Origin: Maribacter caenipelagi
Lineage (GTDB): Bacteria; Bacteroidota; Bacteroidia; Flavobacteriales; Flavobacteriaceae
Assembly (NCBI RefSeq): GCF_004364175.1
Contig: NZ_SNZW01000017.1
Coordinates: 1-64,000, forward strand
Length of the DNA stretch: 64,000 bases
Direction of reading: 5' to 3'
Shown: positions 51,846 through 62,622 of the stretch, piece after piece
Numbering within the stretch: position 1 is the stretch's first letter
Layout: each line of letters starts with the position of its first letter
Notes under the pieces: model-generated
Databases searched by the model: none
The model's input: only the letters and a program-made list of their open reading frames with translations
Told to the model about the DNA's origin: nothing
Position numbers and translations under genes: made by a program

Positions 51846-53498
51846 CTACTTAGCAAAGTACACGTATATTCCAATAACAATACAACAAATTGCTATACCT
51901 ACCTGATTAACATACTTATACGGAGTAATAGAAACTTGATCTGTATATTCCAAAACGAAAGGCTCTTTTCTTGGTCTAATAGCACCTATAATCAGCATTA
52001 TAACAATATTGGTCACAAACAAAATAGCCATTATATGCAAGAAGTGGGGGTATGCTTCTGCTTCTATTAATTTTAATTGTATTGGTTCTGTAATACCTGC
52101 AGCATTAGCATCTGCCAAAGCCTCATCAACAAATTTATTCTTTAACCAAAACTGACTAATAATATATAACAATGAACCAGAAACAATACCCACTTTAGCC
52201 GCAATAGCCGGCACTTTTTTGGTCACATAACCAACCACTATAATGGTGAAAATCGGAATACTATAGATCCCATTGATTTCTTGTAAGTAATTAAATAAAC
52301 TACCTGCATTTGCAATTAAGGGTGCAATGAACATCGCTGCTAACGCCAAACATATCCCAAAAATCTTACCGTACTTTACTACGGTAGTTTCTGGTGCATT
52401 CTGGTTAATATGTTGTTTATAAATATCAATACCGAATAAGGTTACAGAACTGTTCAACACACTGTTGAACGAACTCAAAATAGCACCAAACAATACTGCT
52501 GCAAAAAAGCCAACCAACGGTTTTGGCAACACAGCTCTTACCAGTTCTGGGTAGGCTAAATCACTAGAAGCCAAACCACCATCGAAATAATGATATGCTA
52601 TCATTCCCGGTAACACCAAAATTAATGGACCCAATATTTTCAAAAATGAAGCTAACAATAATCCTTTTTGACCCTCTGCCAAGTTTTTCGCTCCTAATGC
52701 TCTCTGTATTATTTGTTGGTTTGTTCCCCAATAAAATAACTGTACCAACATCATACCGGTAAATATGGTTGCAAATGGAACCTCTTGACCAGTATTACCT
52801 GTAGAATCAAATCTCTCAGGGTTTGAACTTACCAAAATATCTAGTCCACTAAAAACACTGCCATCACCAATTGCCATCAATCCGAATATTGGAATCAACA
52901 ACCCACCGATCAATAAACCCACTGCATTAATAGAATCTGATACTGCGACAGCTTTTAGCCCACCAAAAACCGCATATACAGAACCTATAAGACCTATTCC
53001 CCAAATACAAATAACCAAAGCCGAATTATCCGAAACCCCTAATAAAGAAGGTACATCGAACATACCACTTATGGCTACAGAACCAGAATACAAAATAACC
53101 GGCAACAATACCACAACATACCCGGTTAGAAATAGACCCGAGGTTATCGTTTTGGTCGTGACATCGAATCGTTTCGCCAAAAACTGCGGAACAGTGGTTA
53201 ACCCTCCTTTTAAATATCTAGGCAACAAAAATATAGCAGCAATCACTATAGCTATTGCAGCCAATGTCTCCCAAGCCATAACCGACAATCCGTCCGTGTA
53301 TGCACTACCGTTTAAACCTACAATCTGCTCTGTAGATAAATTCGTTAATAATAATGAGCCAGCTATTACTCCCGCAGTTAAACTTCGTCCACCAAGAAAA
53401 TAACCATCGGAGGTTTGCTCATCGGTTGTTCTTGTTGCGAAATACGCAATTACGGCCACTAGTAAGGTAAAGCCTAAAAAAGATAAAATTCCTATCAT
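51846..53498 (-). CDS. Sodium:solute symporter (SSS family, sugar-type)
   Basis: A 550-residue inner-membrane transporter with about 14 helices. The SSS-family patterns include GYFLGGRSLTAGVIAGSLLLTNLSTEQIVGLNGSAY near the N-terminus and GLKAVAVSDSINAVGLLIGGLLIPIFGL-type helix, and FYWGTNQQIIQRALGAKNLAEGQKG, typical of the glucose/SGLT branch. It probably imports glucose or a related sugar with sodium, matching the SusCD/GH65 locus. It is convergent with susD and divergent from the VCBS gene. Confidence 0.9.
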   Translation of the reverse strand: MIGILSFLGFTLLVAVIAYFATRTTDEQTSDGYFLGGRSLTAGVIAGSLLLTNLSTEQIVGLNGSAYTDGLSVMAWETLAAIAIVIAAIFLLPRYLKGGLTTVPQFLAKRFDVTTKTITSGLFLTGYVVVLLPVILYSGSVAISGMFDVPSLLGVSDNSALVICIWGIGLIGSVYAVFGGLKAVAVSDSINAVGLLIGGLLIPIFGLMAIGDGSVFSGLDILVSSNPERFDSTGNTGQEVPFATIFTGMMLVQLFYWGTNQQIIQRALGAKNLAEGQKGLLLASFLKILGPLILVLPGMIAYHYFDGGLASSDLAYPELVRAVLPKPLVGFFAAVLFGAILSSFNSVLNSSVTLFGIDIYKQHINQNAPETTVVKYGKIFGICLALAAMFIAPLIANAGSLFNYLQEINGIYSIPIFTIIVVGYVTKKVPAIAAKVGIVSGSLLYIISQFWLKNKFVDEALADANAAGITEPIQLKLIEAEAYPHFLHIMAILFVTNIVIMLIIGAIRPRKEPFVLEYTDQVSITPYKYVNQVGIAICCIVIGIYVYFAK

Positions 53499-53773
53499 TG
53501 GTTGAGTTGTTTGTTATTTAGTCAAGGTTAAATATATTGGATTATTTCCATTACTTCTAAAAACTGACTACAAAATCTCATTATTCATAATATTCGACCA
53601 AACCTATAACGTTTTCTTTAAATTTTAACGCCGACTTTTACTAAATAAGCCCGTCAAATAGTCGGTATTTGGCTATCTTGCAAATTAATTTTGAACGAAC
53701 AAATATAAAGATTATTAACTCAACTTTAATAGTTTACCAAATAACTCAAAGTGCTATTCAAACATACTCAAGA

Positions 53774-56700
53774 ATGAACTCTAATTTTCTTAAACTAAGC
53801 TGTCTCAGCTTAGTTTTCTCCCTTTTATATTCTTGCGGCTCTAAAGAAGATGCGAATGCATCAGATGAAAAAATAGAGCCTACTTTATTTACATTATTAC
53901 CACCCGAAGAAACAGGTATCTCATTTGTAAATAAAGTTGCCAACTCAAAAGAATTCAACATATTTAAATATCGTAACTTTTATAACGGTGGCGGTGTTGC
54001 TATTGGCGATATTAATAACGACGGATTATCGGATGTTTTTCTTACCGGAAACATGGAGCCAAACAAACTATTTCTTAACAAAGGCGATATGAAATTTGAA
54101 GATATTTCGGAAAATGCCGGGATATCAGGGAATAAGCCATGGTCTACAGGGGTGGTTATGGCTGACATTAACAATGATGGCTTTCTCGATATATATGTAA
54201 GTAATGCAGGTAATATGGAAGGTAATAACCATGACAACGACCTTTACATAAATAATGGTGATGGAACTTTTACAGAAAAAGCGCATGAATACAATTTAGC
54301 GGAAACAGGATTTTCTACTCACGCTTCTTTCTTTGATTATGATAAAGACGGAGATTTAGATGCTTATATTTTAAACAATAGTAACATACCTGTAAGTAGT
54401 CTTGGTTATGCCGAACAACGAGACGTAAGAGCACAAGACTGGGAAGGTGTTCCAAAAATTTTTAGAGGTGTAGGCGATATGCTTCTAAGAAATGACAATG
54501 GTAAATTTGTTGATGTGAGTGAAAAAGCTGGTATTTATGGTAGCCTTATCGGTTTTGGACTTGGAGTTATGGTTGTGGATATTAACAATGACCTGTATCC
54601 GGATATATATGTTTCTAACGATTTTTATGAAAGAGATTATTTATACATCAATAATCAAGATGGCACGTTTAGAGAAGAAGTTCAAAAATGGACGAATCAC
54701 TTAAGCTTATCTGCAATGGGTGTCGATATGGCCGACATAAATAATGACGGACTAACAGATATCTTCATTACAGATATGCTGCCCGAACCAGATCAACGTG
54801 TAAAATCTGTCATGGAATTCGAAGGTTATAACATCTTTAAACTAAAGCAGAGTAAAGATTTCCATCAGCAATACATTCAAAATACATTACAGCTAAACAA
54901 CGGTAATGGCTCCTTTTCTGAAATTGCATATTACAGCGGTGTTGAAGCCACAGATTGGAGCTGGTCTGGATTGTTATTCGACATGGATAATGATGGTCTA
55001 AAAGATATTTATATTACTAACGGAATTAACCATGATCTTACAGATTTAGATTTCGTTGATTTCTTTGCTAACGAAATCATTCAAAAAATGGCCTTGACCG
55101 GCAGAAAAGAATCTATTGATTCTATCATTAATAAAATGCCAGTTACCCCATTACCAAATTACGCTTACCGAAATAACGGAGACATTACGTTCAGTAACTA
55201 TAATAAAAAATGGGGTTTTGAATTACCCAGTCGCTCTAACGGTTCTGCTTATGGAGATTTAGATAATGATGGCGATTTAGATTTGGTCGTCAACAATGTA
55301 AATATGGAGACATTCGTATATCGTAACAATTCTGAATCTCAATCAGAAAATAATTATATCAAATTAAAATTCGAAGGTACTGACGGCAACAAATTTGGTA
55401 TAGGAACAGTTGCTCGTTTATATTACCCAGATAATATTATTGACCAAACATTAATGCCGTCTAGAGGTTTTCAATCTTCGGTAGAATACCCAATGACTAT
55501 TGGTTTGGGCGCTACAGAAATGTTAGACTCCATTCGTATTATATGGCCAAATGACGCTACAGTAAAATTAACCAATGTAAAAGCGAACCAGACTATAACA
55601 TTTAAGCAAGAAGAAGCTATAGAAGTATTTAAAATCAAAAAGACCGAAACCCCTACCCTTTTAAAATCAATAGACAACAACTCTTTCTTGACCCATAAAG
55701 AAAATAGCTATATGGATTTTGACAATGAGGGATTGATATCTAAGTCATTGGCAGAAGAAGGTCCTGGTTTAGCCGTTGGCGATGTAAATGGTGATGGCAA
55801 TGAAGATATTTTTATTGGTGGCGCAAAAAATCAAGCTGGTGCTTTATATCTGCACAATGGCAATGGATCACTTTCTAAACCTATTGTAAAATATTTTGAA
55901 GCAGAAGCCCTACTTGAAGACACCACTGCCTCATTTTTTGATTCAGATAATGATGGCGATTTAGACCTTATGGTGGGTACCGGTGGTAACGAATTGGGCA
56001 TGCAAGGCACTTATGGAATTCGACTTTACCTAAATGATGGAAAAGGCACTTTCTCTTTAAGCACAAACAAACTACCTAGTATTAATAAAAATGTTTCCGT
56101 AATAGCTCCGTCCGATTTTGACGCAGATGGCGATATTGATGTTTTCGTTGGTATAAGAAGTGTGGTGGGTACATATGGCATCAATCCTGAACACTTATTC
56201 CTATCGAATAACGGAGACGGAATTTTTACTGATATAACCGAACGATCGGCTTATGATTTAAAAGATGCCGGTATGGTAACCGATGCCAAATGGATAGACA
56301 TCGACACCGATGGCAAAGATGACCTTGTGACGGTATCTGACTGGGGAAGTCCAAAAATCTATAAGAACTCTGGCAGAAGGCTTAGCGACTCAAAAAGTAC
56401 TCTTGACAGCCTTAGTGGATGGTGGGGAGCTGTTGAAGGGTATGACTTAGACAATGATGGCGATCAAGATTTAATTCTCGGTAACATGGGTAGTAATCTA
56501 CATTATAAACCAGAACCTGGGCATCCAATGAAAATGTGGGTAAACGATTTTGACAATGATGGTACTATAGAACAAATTACCACCCAAAATTATGATGGCG
56601 GTGATTATCCTCTTCATCAAAAGAAGGAATTAACAACCCAAATTCTTGCATTGAAGAAGAAAAATATTAAAGCTTCTGAGTATGCTTCAAAAACCATTCA

Positions 56701-57130
56701 AGAGTTATTCCCAAAGTACATTATCGAAAATACCATATTAAAGCAGTCAAATATCTCTGAGTCTATAATTGCCATAAACGATGGCAATGGCAACTTTACT
56801 ATTAAAATACTACCACCTCAAGTTCAATTTTCATGTATCTGTGGCATACAATGTTTAGATATCAATAAAGACGGAAACCTTGACATTGTGATGGCAGGTA
56901 ATAATTTTGAATTTAAACCTCAATATTCGAGATTAGATGCTAATTACGGAAACGTTCTACTTGGCGATGGTAAATTGAATTTTGAATGGCAAAATTATGC
57001 CAATAGCGGTTTCTTTATTCGTAATGAGGTAAAGCAACTAAGAACAATCAAGGATAAGAACGGAAATGAATTCATCATTGCTGCGATTAACAATGATGCT
57101 CCAAAACTTTATCGAATAAATGAAGAATAA
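53774..57130 (+). CDS. VCBS/FG-GAP repeat lipoprotein with ASPIC/UnbV domain (1)
   Basis: A 1118-residue exported protein. The lipobox is LLYSC (Cys21). It has about 14 VCBS/FG-GAP-type calcium-binding repeats of the form DINNDGLSDVFLTGN and DLDNDGDLDLVVNNV in two groups (before and after residue ~600). Between them is an ASPIC/UnbV-type domain (NKFGIGTVARLYYPDN, MPSRGFQSSVEYPMTIGLG, DSIRIIWPN). These proteins fold into calcium-bound beta-propellers on the cell surface; the ligand is unknown. The longest frame from 53669 adds 35 residues; I prefer ATG 53774 just before the lipoprotein signal. Its end overlaps the next gene by 11 bp. Confidence 0.88.
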   Translation: MNSNFLKLSCLSLVFSLLYSCGSKEDANASDEKIEPTLFTLLPPEETGISFVNKVANSKEFNIFKYRNFYNGGGVAIGDINNDGLSDVFLTGNMEPNKLFLNKGDMKFEDISENAGISGNKPWSTGVVMADINNDGFLDIYVSNAGNMEGNNHDNDLYINNGDGTFTEKAHEYNLAETGFSTHASFFDYDKDGDLDAYILNNSNIPVSSLGYAEQRDVRAQDWEGVPKIFRGVGDMLLRNDNGKFVDVSEKAGIYGSLIGFGLGVMVVDINNDLYPDIYVSNDFYERDYLYINNQDGTFREEVQKWTNHLSLSAMGVDMADINNDGLTDIFITDMLPEPDQRVKSVMEFEGYNIFKLKQSKDFHQQYIQNTLQLNNGNGSFSEIAYYSGVEATDWSWSGLLFDMDNDGLKDIYITNGINHDLTDLDFVDFFANEIIQKMALTGRKESIDSIINKMPVTPLPNYAYRNNGDITFSNYNKKWGFELPSRSNGSAYGDLDNDGDLDLVVNNVNMETFVYRNNSESQSENNYIKLKFEGTDGNKFGIGTVARLYYPDNIIDQTLMPSRGFQSSVEYPMTIGLGATEMLDSIRIIWPNDATVKLTNVKANQTITFKQEEAIEVFKIKKTETPTLLKSIDNNSFLTHKENSYMDFDNEGLISKSLAEEGPGLAVGDVNGDGNEDIFIGGAKNQAGALYLHNGNGSLSKPIVKYFEAEALLEDTTASFFDSDNDGDLDLMVGTGGNELGMQGTYGIRLYLNDGKGTFSLSTNKLPSINKNVSVIAPSDFDADGDIDVFVGIRSVVGTYGINPEHLFLSNNGDGIFTDITERSAYDLKDAGMVTDAKWIDIDTDGKDDLVTVSDWGSPKIYKNSGRRLSDSKSTLDSLSGWWGAVEGYDLDNDGDQDLILGNMGSNLHYKPEPGHPMKMWVNDFDNDGTIEQITTQNYDGGDYPLHQKKELTTQILALKKKNIKASEYASKTIQELFPKYIIENTILKQSNISESIIAINDGNGNFTIKILPPQVQFSCICGIQCLDINKDGNLDIVMAGNNFEFKPQYSRLDANYGNVLLGDGKLNFEWQNYANSGFFIRNEVKQLRTIKDKNGNEFIIAAINNDAPKLYRINEE

Positions 57131-60100
57131 CATACTATACTTTTGTGTATTGATATTTGCAATTGGCTGTAACGAAAACTCTGGTGAATTATTCGTAAAA
57201 CGTTCTGCCGCAGAAACTGGTATTACTTTTGAAAACACACTTACAGAATCTAAAGATCTTAGTATTTTAGATTATCTATATTTTTATAATGGTGGTGGTG
57301 TTGCTATTGGTGATATAAATAATGATAGCCTACCAGATATATATTTTTCTGGTAATCAAGTAAAGAACAAACTATATCTGAACAAAGGTAATTTACAGTT
57401 TGAAGACATTACCGAAACAGCGGGTGTAGCAGGAAATAGTTCTTGGAACACCGGTACCATAATGGGTGATGTTAATGGTGACGGTCTTCTAGATATTTAT
57501 GTTTGTGCAGTTGTGGGCCTAAACGGATTTAATGGATACAATGAGCTTTTTATTAACCAAGGTGATAACACTTTTAAAGAGAGTGCTGCCGAATATGGAC
57601 TAGATTTTGAATCCTACAGTTCATCTGCTGCTTTTTTAGATTATGATTTAGATGGTGACTTAGATATTTACCTTCTTAATCATGCCATACACACCCTAGA
57701 CTCTTACGGTAATGCAAAAATCCGCTACAAAAGAGTTTATGAAACAGGTGATAAATTACTTCGTAACGACAATGGTAAATTTATAGATATCAGCGAAGAT
57801 GCTGGTATTTATGGTGGCATAAATGGATATGGACTAGGTATCGCAGTATCTGATTTTAACCAAGACGGCTATCCTGACTTATACATCGGTAATGATTTTC
57901 ATGAAGATGATTACTACTACTTAAATAACGGAGACGGTACTTTTAAAGAAAGTCTGAAAGAAGCGTTTGGACATACTACTAGGTTTTCAATGGGTAGTGA
58001 TGTGGCAGATATAAACCATGATGGTCTGCCAGATTTAATTTCTTTGGATATGTTAGGTAAAGACGAAATTGTCTTAAAATCATCTGAAGGCGATGATGAT
58101 ATCCAAATTCAAAAAATGAAAACCGAGACCTTTGGATATCACAACCAGTATACTAGAAATATGCTTTCGGTAAATCAACCCAACGGTAAATTCCTAGAAA
58201 CTGCTTTGCAGAGTGGTGTAGCAGCAACAGATTGGAGCTGGAGTGCCTTGTTCGGTGATTATGATCAAGATGGAGAACAAGATATATATATTAGCAATGG
58301 TATACCAAAACGTCCAAATGATTTAGATTACATCAACTATATATCTAACGAAAATATTCGATCAAAAATCAATAATACCAATCTTGTAGACCAAAAAGCG
58401 TTAGAAATGATGCCTTCTGGTTTTATTGGTAACATGATTTTTAAAGGAGCAGCTGATCTTCAATTTATAGATGAATCTGAATCTTGGATAGCTCAAGACA
58501 CAATTATTTCTGGGGCTACTGCATATAGCGACTTAGATAACGATGGCGATTTAGATCTGGTAACAAACAATCTATTTAGCCCTTCATTGATTCAAGAGAA
58601 CACTACCAACAGTCAGCGCAATTGGCTAAAAATTAAACTGAACTTTTCCGATAAAAACAAATTCGGTATTGGCACCAAAGTATTTTCATATGCCAACGGA
58701 ATTCAACAGTTTAAAGAAATGTATACTGTTCGCGGCTTTCAATCATCTTCTGAACCCATTATACACTTTGGTTACGGCGAACTTAATACTATTGATTCGT
58801 TGAAAATTATATGGCCAGATAAGAGCTGTCAATTGGTGAAAAATGTCGCCGTCAATCAAACGCTTTATGTAAGCCCTGAAAAAACACAACCTTTTAACTA
58901 TACTGTTTTGCACCCAAAACAGCAGAACCTTTTTCAAAAAACATCAAATAATCTAGGCATAAATTATGCACACATTGAAGATGCCTACAGCGATTATTTA
59001 CGCCAAAAGTTAATACCTTATCAAATGTCCGATCGCGGACCTGCAGTCAGTGTTGGTGATTTAAATGCTGATGGAAAAGATGATATATTTTTCGGAGGAG
59101 CTAAGTATATTCCGTCACAAATTTATATTCAAGAAGATTCCACTTTTCAATTAAAAAACTATCCTGAAATTAAAAAAGATAGCATCAAAGAAGACATCGC
59201 ATCTATCATTGATGATTTTAATGCCGATGGGAAAAATGATATCATAATAGGTACAGGCGGGGCAGACTTCTTTAATAAAATGAAGCCATTAACCGACTCT
59301 TACTACGTGGATAAAGATAGTACTTTTACTCAAAGAGAATTTCCTGAGATGTTCGAAAACACCTCTGTTCTTTTAAAACTGGATTATGACCACGATGATG
59401 ATTTAGATATTATTATATGTAATCAATCTATCAGTGCAGACTATGGAAACAAACCTAATAGCTATATTCTAGAAAATGAAAATGGCAACTTTAAAGTAGC
59501 CAATAATCCCTTTGAAAAGTTAGGTATGGTTACCGATGCCCTAGTTACAGATTTCAATGATGATGGCTGGGAAGATCTATTATTTGTTGGGGAATGGATG
59601 TCACCTCGTTTTTTTCAAAACAACAAAGGCAAATTCGAAGAAATTCAACCGTTAGACAATGAAAATATTAATGGTTTATGGCAAGCAGTTACTGGTTTTG
59701 ACATTGATGGTGACGGGGACCAAGACTACCTTTTAGGGAACTGGGGAATGAATACCAAGTTTACTACATCACCAAAGCATCCGATGAAAATGTATTATGG
59801 TGACCTTGATAAAAATGGAGCTACCGAAACTATTGTTAGCACTTACAAAGACGGCAAAGACTACCCAATAGACGGGTTAAAAGAATTGTCGAGTCAATTG
59901 GTTTCGCTTCGTAAAAAGTTCAATACCTACAGTTCTTTTGCAGGAAAATCGATGGAAGAAATTCTTGGTAAGGAAATGTTACTCAATGCGGAAATTCATG
60001 AAGTACATACTTTAAATTCCGGATATCTAGAAAACAACAATGGCAAATTTGCTTTTATACCATTTAGTCACGAATTACAGCTGGCACCTATTATGGTATT

Positions 60101-60371
60101 TTTAGAATATGATTTTAATAACGATAACAAAACCGAAGTACTAGCTGCAGGAAATTATTTTGGTGTAAAACCATATCATGGTCGTTTTGATTCTTTTCCA
60201 GGAGCATTGATTAGTACTGGCAACAATATTACCTTAGCGAATGAAATAGGACTCGATTTAACTGGTAAATCGATTCGAAGCATGAATATTATAAACTCAA
60301 ATAACAACACATACATTTTGCTCACTTTTAATAACGAGGCAGCAGAGGTGTATAGCATTCTCAAACAATAG
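57120..60371 (+). CDS. VCBS/FG-GAP repeat lipoprotein with ASPIC/UnbV domain (2)
   Basis: A 1083-residue paralogue of the preceding protein with its own lipoprotein signal (FAIGC, Cys17). VCBS repeats include DINNDSLPDIYFSGN, DVNGDGLLDIYV, DYDLDGDLDIYLLN, DFNQDGYPDLYIGND and DIDGDGDQDYLLGNWG; the ASPIC/UnbV part is GIGTKVFSYANG, YTVRGFQSSSEPIIHFGYG, DSLKIIWPD. The same order of domains as in copy 1 shows a tandem duplication followed by large divergence. It overlaps the first gene by 11 bp and is followed at 4 bp by the haloperoxidase-like gene, so all three are co-expressed. Confidence 0.88.
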   Translation: MKNNILYFCVLIFAIGCNENSGELFVKRSAAETGITFENTLTESKDLSILDYLYFYNGGGVAIGDINNDSLPDIYFSGNQVKNKLYLNKGNLQFEDITETAGVAGNSSWNTGTIMGDVNGDGLLDIYVCAVVGLNGFNGYNELFINQGDNTFKESAAEYGLDFESYSSSAAFLDYDLDGDLDIYLLNHAIHTLDSYGNAKIRYKRVYETGDKLLRNDNGKFIDISEDAGIYGGINGYGLGIAVSDFNQDGYPDLYIGNDFHEDDYYYLNNGDGTFKESLKEAFGHTTRFSMGSDVADINHDGLPDLISLDMLGKDEIVLKSSEGDDDIQIQKMKTETFGYHNQYTRNMLSVNQPNGKFLETALQSGVAATDWSWSALFGDYDQDGEQDIYISNGIPKRPNDLDYINYISNENIRSKINNTNLVDQKALEMMPSGFIGNMIFKGAADLQFIDESESWIAQDTIISGATAYSDLDNDGDLDLVTNNLFSPSLIQENTTNSQRNWLKIKLNFSDKNKFGIGTKVFSYANGIQQFKEMYTVRGFQSSSEPIIHFGYGELNTIDSLKIIWPDKSCQLVKNVAVNQTLYVSPEKTQPFNYTVLHPKQQNLFQKTSNNLGINYAHIEDAYSDYLRQKLIPYQMSDRGPAVSVGDLNADGKDDIFFGGAKYIPSQIYIQEDSTFQLKNYPEIKKDSIKEDIASIIDDFNADGKNDIIIGTGGADFFNKMKPLTDSYYVDKDSTFTQREFPEMFENTSVLLKLDYDHDDDLDIIICNQSISADYGNKPNSYILENENGNFKVANNPFEKLGMVTDALVTDFNDDGWEDLLFVGEWMSPRFFQNNKGKFEEIQPLDNENINGLWQAVTGFDIDGDGDQDYLLGNWGMNTKFTTSPKHPMKMYYGDLDKNGATETIVSTYKDGKDYPIDGLKELSSQLVSLRKKFNTYSSFAGKSMEEILGKEMLLNAEIHEVHTLNSGYLENNNGKFAFIPFSHELQLAPIMVFLEYDFNNDNKTEVLAAGNYFGVKPYHGRFDSFPGALISTGNNITLANEIGLDLTGKSIRSMNIINSNNNTYILLTFNNEAAEVYSILKQ

Positions 60372-60375
60372 TACA

Positions 60376-61707
60376 ATGAAAAGGTATTTAATAATTTTAA
60401 TTACAGGGCTTTTATTCGCGAACTGTACCGAAAAGAAGCAAGAACCCATATTAGTATCTCCTGATCAATTACACAATTCAATTGACAAGATAATAGATAT
60501 TATGATTCATGATATTTTTTCGCCACCGGTAGCAAGTAGAATTTTTGCTTATCCGAATATTGCCGCCTATGAAATTGTGGCGCAGGTAAACCCTAATTAT
60601 CAAACATTGGCTGGGCAATTAAAAGACTTAAAGCCGATTCCTGCAATAGATACTGTTTCCAGTATTAATCCTCAATTATCTGCACTGATCGCACATATGA
60701 ATATTAGTAGACAATTAATATTCTCTGAAGATAAATTCGATGTTTTGCAAGACAGTTTATTTACGCAATGGAAGTCAATGAACGAACCTGAATTCGAAGC
60801 TTCTAAAGCCTACGGATTAAAAGTTGCAGACCACATTAAAGAATGGATGAGCAAAGACAATTATAGTCAAACGCGTACCATGCCTAAATTTACAGTAAAT
60901 ACAGATGATCCTACTAGATGGCAACCAACACCACCAGCTTATATGGACGGTATAGAGCCACATTGGAGCAAAATTCGCCCTTTTATTATAGACTCGGCAT
61001 CTCAATTTAAGCCAATCCCGCCACCTCCGTTTTCATTAGAAAAAGACTCAGATTTTTACAGGGAATTGATTGAAGTTTATAATATTAGTAATGAAATAAC
61101 CAAGAATGGAGATGAATCTGATGAAGTAGCAATTGCTAAATTCTGGGATTGCAATCCGTATGTATCAGTTACAAGAGGACATTTAATGTTCGCTACCAAG
61201 AAAATTACCCCAGGTGCACATTGGATAGGAATTACTAAAATTGCCTGTAAAAAAACCAATAGTAACTTCGACGATACCGTTTTTGCGTATACGAAAACAT
61301 CAATGGCAATTGCTGACGGTTTTATTAGCTGCTGGGATGAAAAATATCGCAGTAATCTAATTAGACCAGAAACACTGATCAACCAGCATATTGACGAAAA
61401 CTGGAAACCTATTCTACAGACGCCTCCGTTCCCCGAATACACTAGTGGACACAGTGTTGTTTCAGGTGCTGCAGCAACTGCTTTGACCAGCATTTTCGGT
61501 GAAGATTTTAGCTTTGAAGACGACACCGAAACACCGTATGGGTTGCCTATAAGAAAATTCAATTCTTTCAACGATGCTGCTGACGAAGCTGCCATTAGTA
61601 GAATGTATGGTGGAATTCACTATAGAGCCGCTGTCGAAGTTGGTGTGGGTCAAGGCAGAAAAATTGGAGCACTATTGAATTCAAAAATTAAAATGAAGAA
61701 TAATTAA
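60376..61707 (+). CDS. Vanadium-dependent haloperoxidase/PAP2-like lipoprotein
   Basis: A 443-residue lipoprotein (LLFANC, Cys17) of the vanadium haloperoxidase/PAP2 superfamily. Phosphate or vanadate-binding residues are visible in order: KFWDCNPYV (~residue 256), RSNLIRPETLIN, PEYTSGHSVVSGAAATAL (~355, Ser-Gly-His) and GIHYRAAVEVGVGQG (~414, Arg and His). Such proteins are either haloperoxidases or acid phosphatases; vanadate use cannot be proven from sequence. It sits directly after two VCBS/ASPIC-UnbV genes (4 bp), an arrangement that suggests a shared cell-surface process. Confidence 0.85.
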   Translation: MKRYLIILITGLLFANCTEKKQEPILVSPDQLHNSIDKIIDIMIHDIFSPPVASRIFAYPNIAAYEIVAQVNPNYQTLAGQLKDLKPIPAIDTVSSINPQLSALIAHMNISRQLIFSEDKFDVLQDSLFTQWKSMNEPEFEASKAYGLKVADHIKEWMSKDNYSQTRTMPKFTVNTDDPTRWQPTPPAYMDGIEPHWSKIRPFIIDSASQFKPIPPPPFSLEKDSDFYRELIEVYNISNEITKNGDESDEVAIAKFWDCNPYVSVTRGHLMFATKKITPGAHWIGITKIACKKTNSNFDDTVFAYTKTSMAIADGFISCWDEKYRSNLIRPETLINQHIDENWKPILQTPPFPEYTSGHSVVSGAAATALTSIFGEDFSFEDDTETPYGLPIRKFNSFNDAADEAAISRMYGGIHYRAAVEVGVGQGRKIGALLNSKIKMKNN

Positions 61708-61730
61708 ATTTTATTACATTTTAAATCATC

Positions 61731-62621
61731 ATGAAAAAAGCGCTTTCAATTATAATTGCCATTATTTGCATTGGCCTACTTTGGTATTTTTTCATAAAAC
61801 CACAAGATTACCAAATAAGAGTTGTAGCCAAGTCTAACACAGGTACAGTTAACCAAGCATTAAAATCATGGAGTAAAACACTACAAGAAGCCTCTATACG
61901 TCAAACAAAAGACCTAGGACATCTAGAGCAAATGATTGCTTCTGGTGATTCTACACATATTTATAATTGGAATATCACCCCTATCAACGATTCAACATCT
62001 CAATTAGTTATAGACGTAAAAGATTTAGACCACAGTTTTGCAAACAAGCTGTCTATTCCCTTTACCGATACCAATTTTGAGAAGCAAGCTAGAAAAACGG
62101 TTACTGATTTTATTGAGAGTTTAAATATCCATAAAAAAGAATTTAAAGTAACTTTTATGGGCGAGGACCATTTACCTTCTACCTATTGTGCTTGTGTTGA
62201 ACATAAAACCATTCAAAGCAAAAAAGCTTTTGGAATGATGGAAAGTTACCCTTTTATAAACTCGGTTATCGCAAGTAATGGAATTCAAGTTAATGGAGTA
62301 CCTTTTATTGAAACTACTGATTGGAATATGCAAAACGACAGTATTAGCTTCAATTTCTGCTATCCTATCATTAAAACCGATTCGTTGCCAACCATTAAAG
62401 ACCTTATTTATAAAGAATTTATAGGCATGAAATCTTTAAAAGCAATTTACAATGGTAATTATATGACCTCTGATAGAGCTTGGTATACATTACTTGATTA
62501 CGCAAAAGAGAAAAATATAAAAGTAGACCCCAAACCTATCGAATTCTTTTTTAACAACCCTAACATGGGTGGAGATGCATTGCGTTGGAAAGCCGAAGTA
62601 TTTTTACCAATAAAAGAATGA
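61731..62621 (+). CDS. Membrane-anchored GyrI-like/effector-binding protein
   Basis: A 296-residue protein with one N-terminal transmembrane segment (SIIIAIICIGLLWYFFIKP), then a SRPBCC-like domain (~30-150) and a C-terminal effector-binding (GyrI/AraC_E_bind-like) domain (PFIETTDWNMQNDSISFNFCYPI, and the ending FFFNNPNMGGDALRWKAEVFLPI). GyrI-like domains bind small molecules. It is 23 bp after the haloperoxidase-like gene and 1 bp before the next lipoprotein, so probably the same operon. Confidence 0.7.
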   Translation: MKKALSIIIAIICIGLLWYFFIKPQDYQIRVVAKSNTGTVNQALKSWSKTLQEASIRQTKDLGHLEQMIASGDSTHIYNWNITPINDSTSQLVIDVKDLDHSFANKLSIPFTDTNFEKQARKTVTDFIESLNIHKKEFKVTFMGEDHLPSTYCACVEHKTIQSKKAFGMMESYPFINSVIASNGIQVNGVPFIETTDWNMQNDSISFNFCYPIIKTDSLPTIKDLIYKEFIGMKSLKAIYNGNYMTSDRAWYTLLDYAKEKNIKVDPKPIEFFFNNPNMGGDALRWKAEVFLPIKE

Positions 62622-62622
62622 T

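Noticed and set aside
53608-53616. Second LacI operator before the symporter gene
   Set aside because: Only one half (AACGTTTTC) resembles the palindrome; the left half does not fit.
53774-60371. Frameshift of one large gene into two
   Set aside because: Each VCBS gene has its own lipoprotein signal and complete domain order, so they are separate paralogues.
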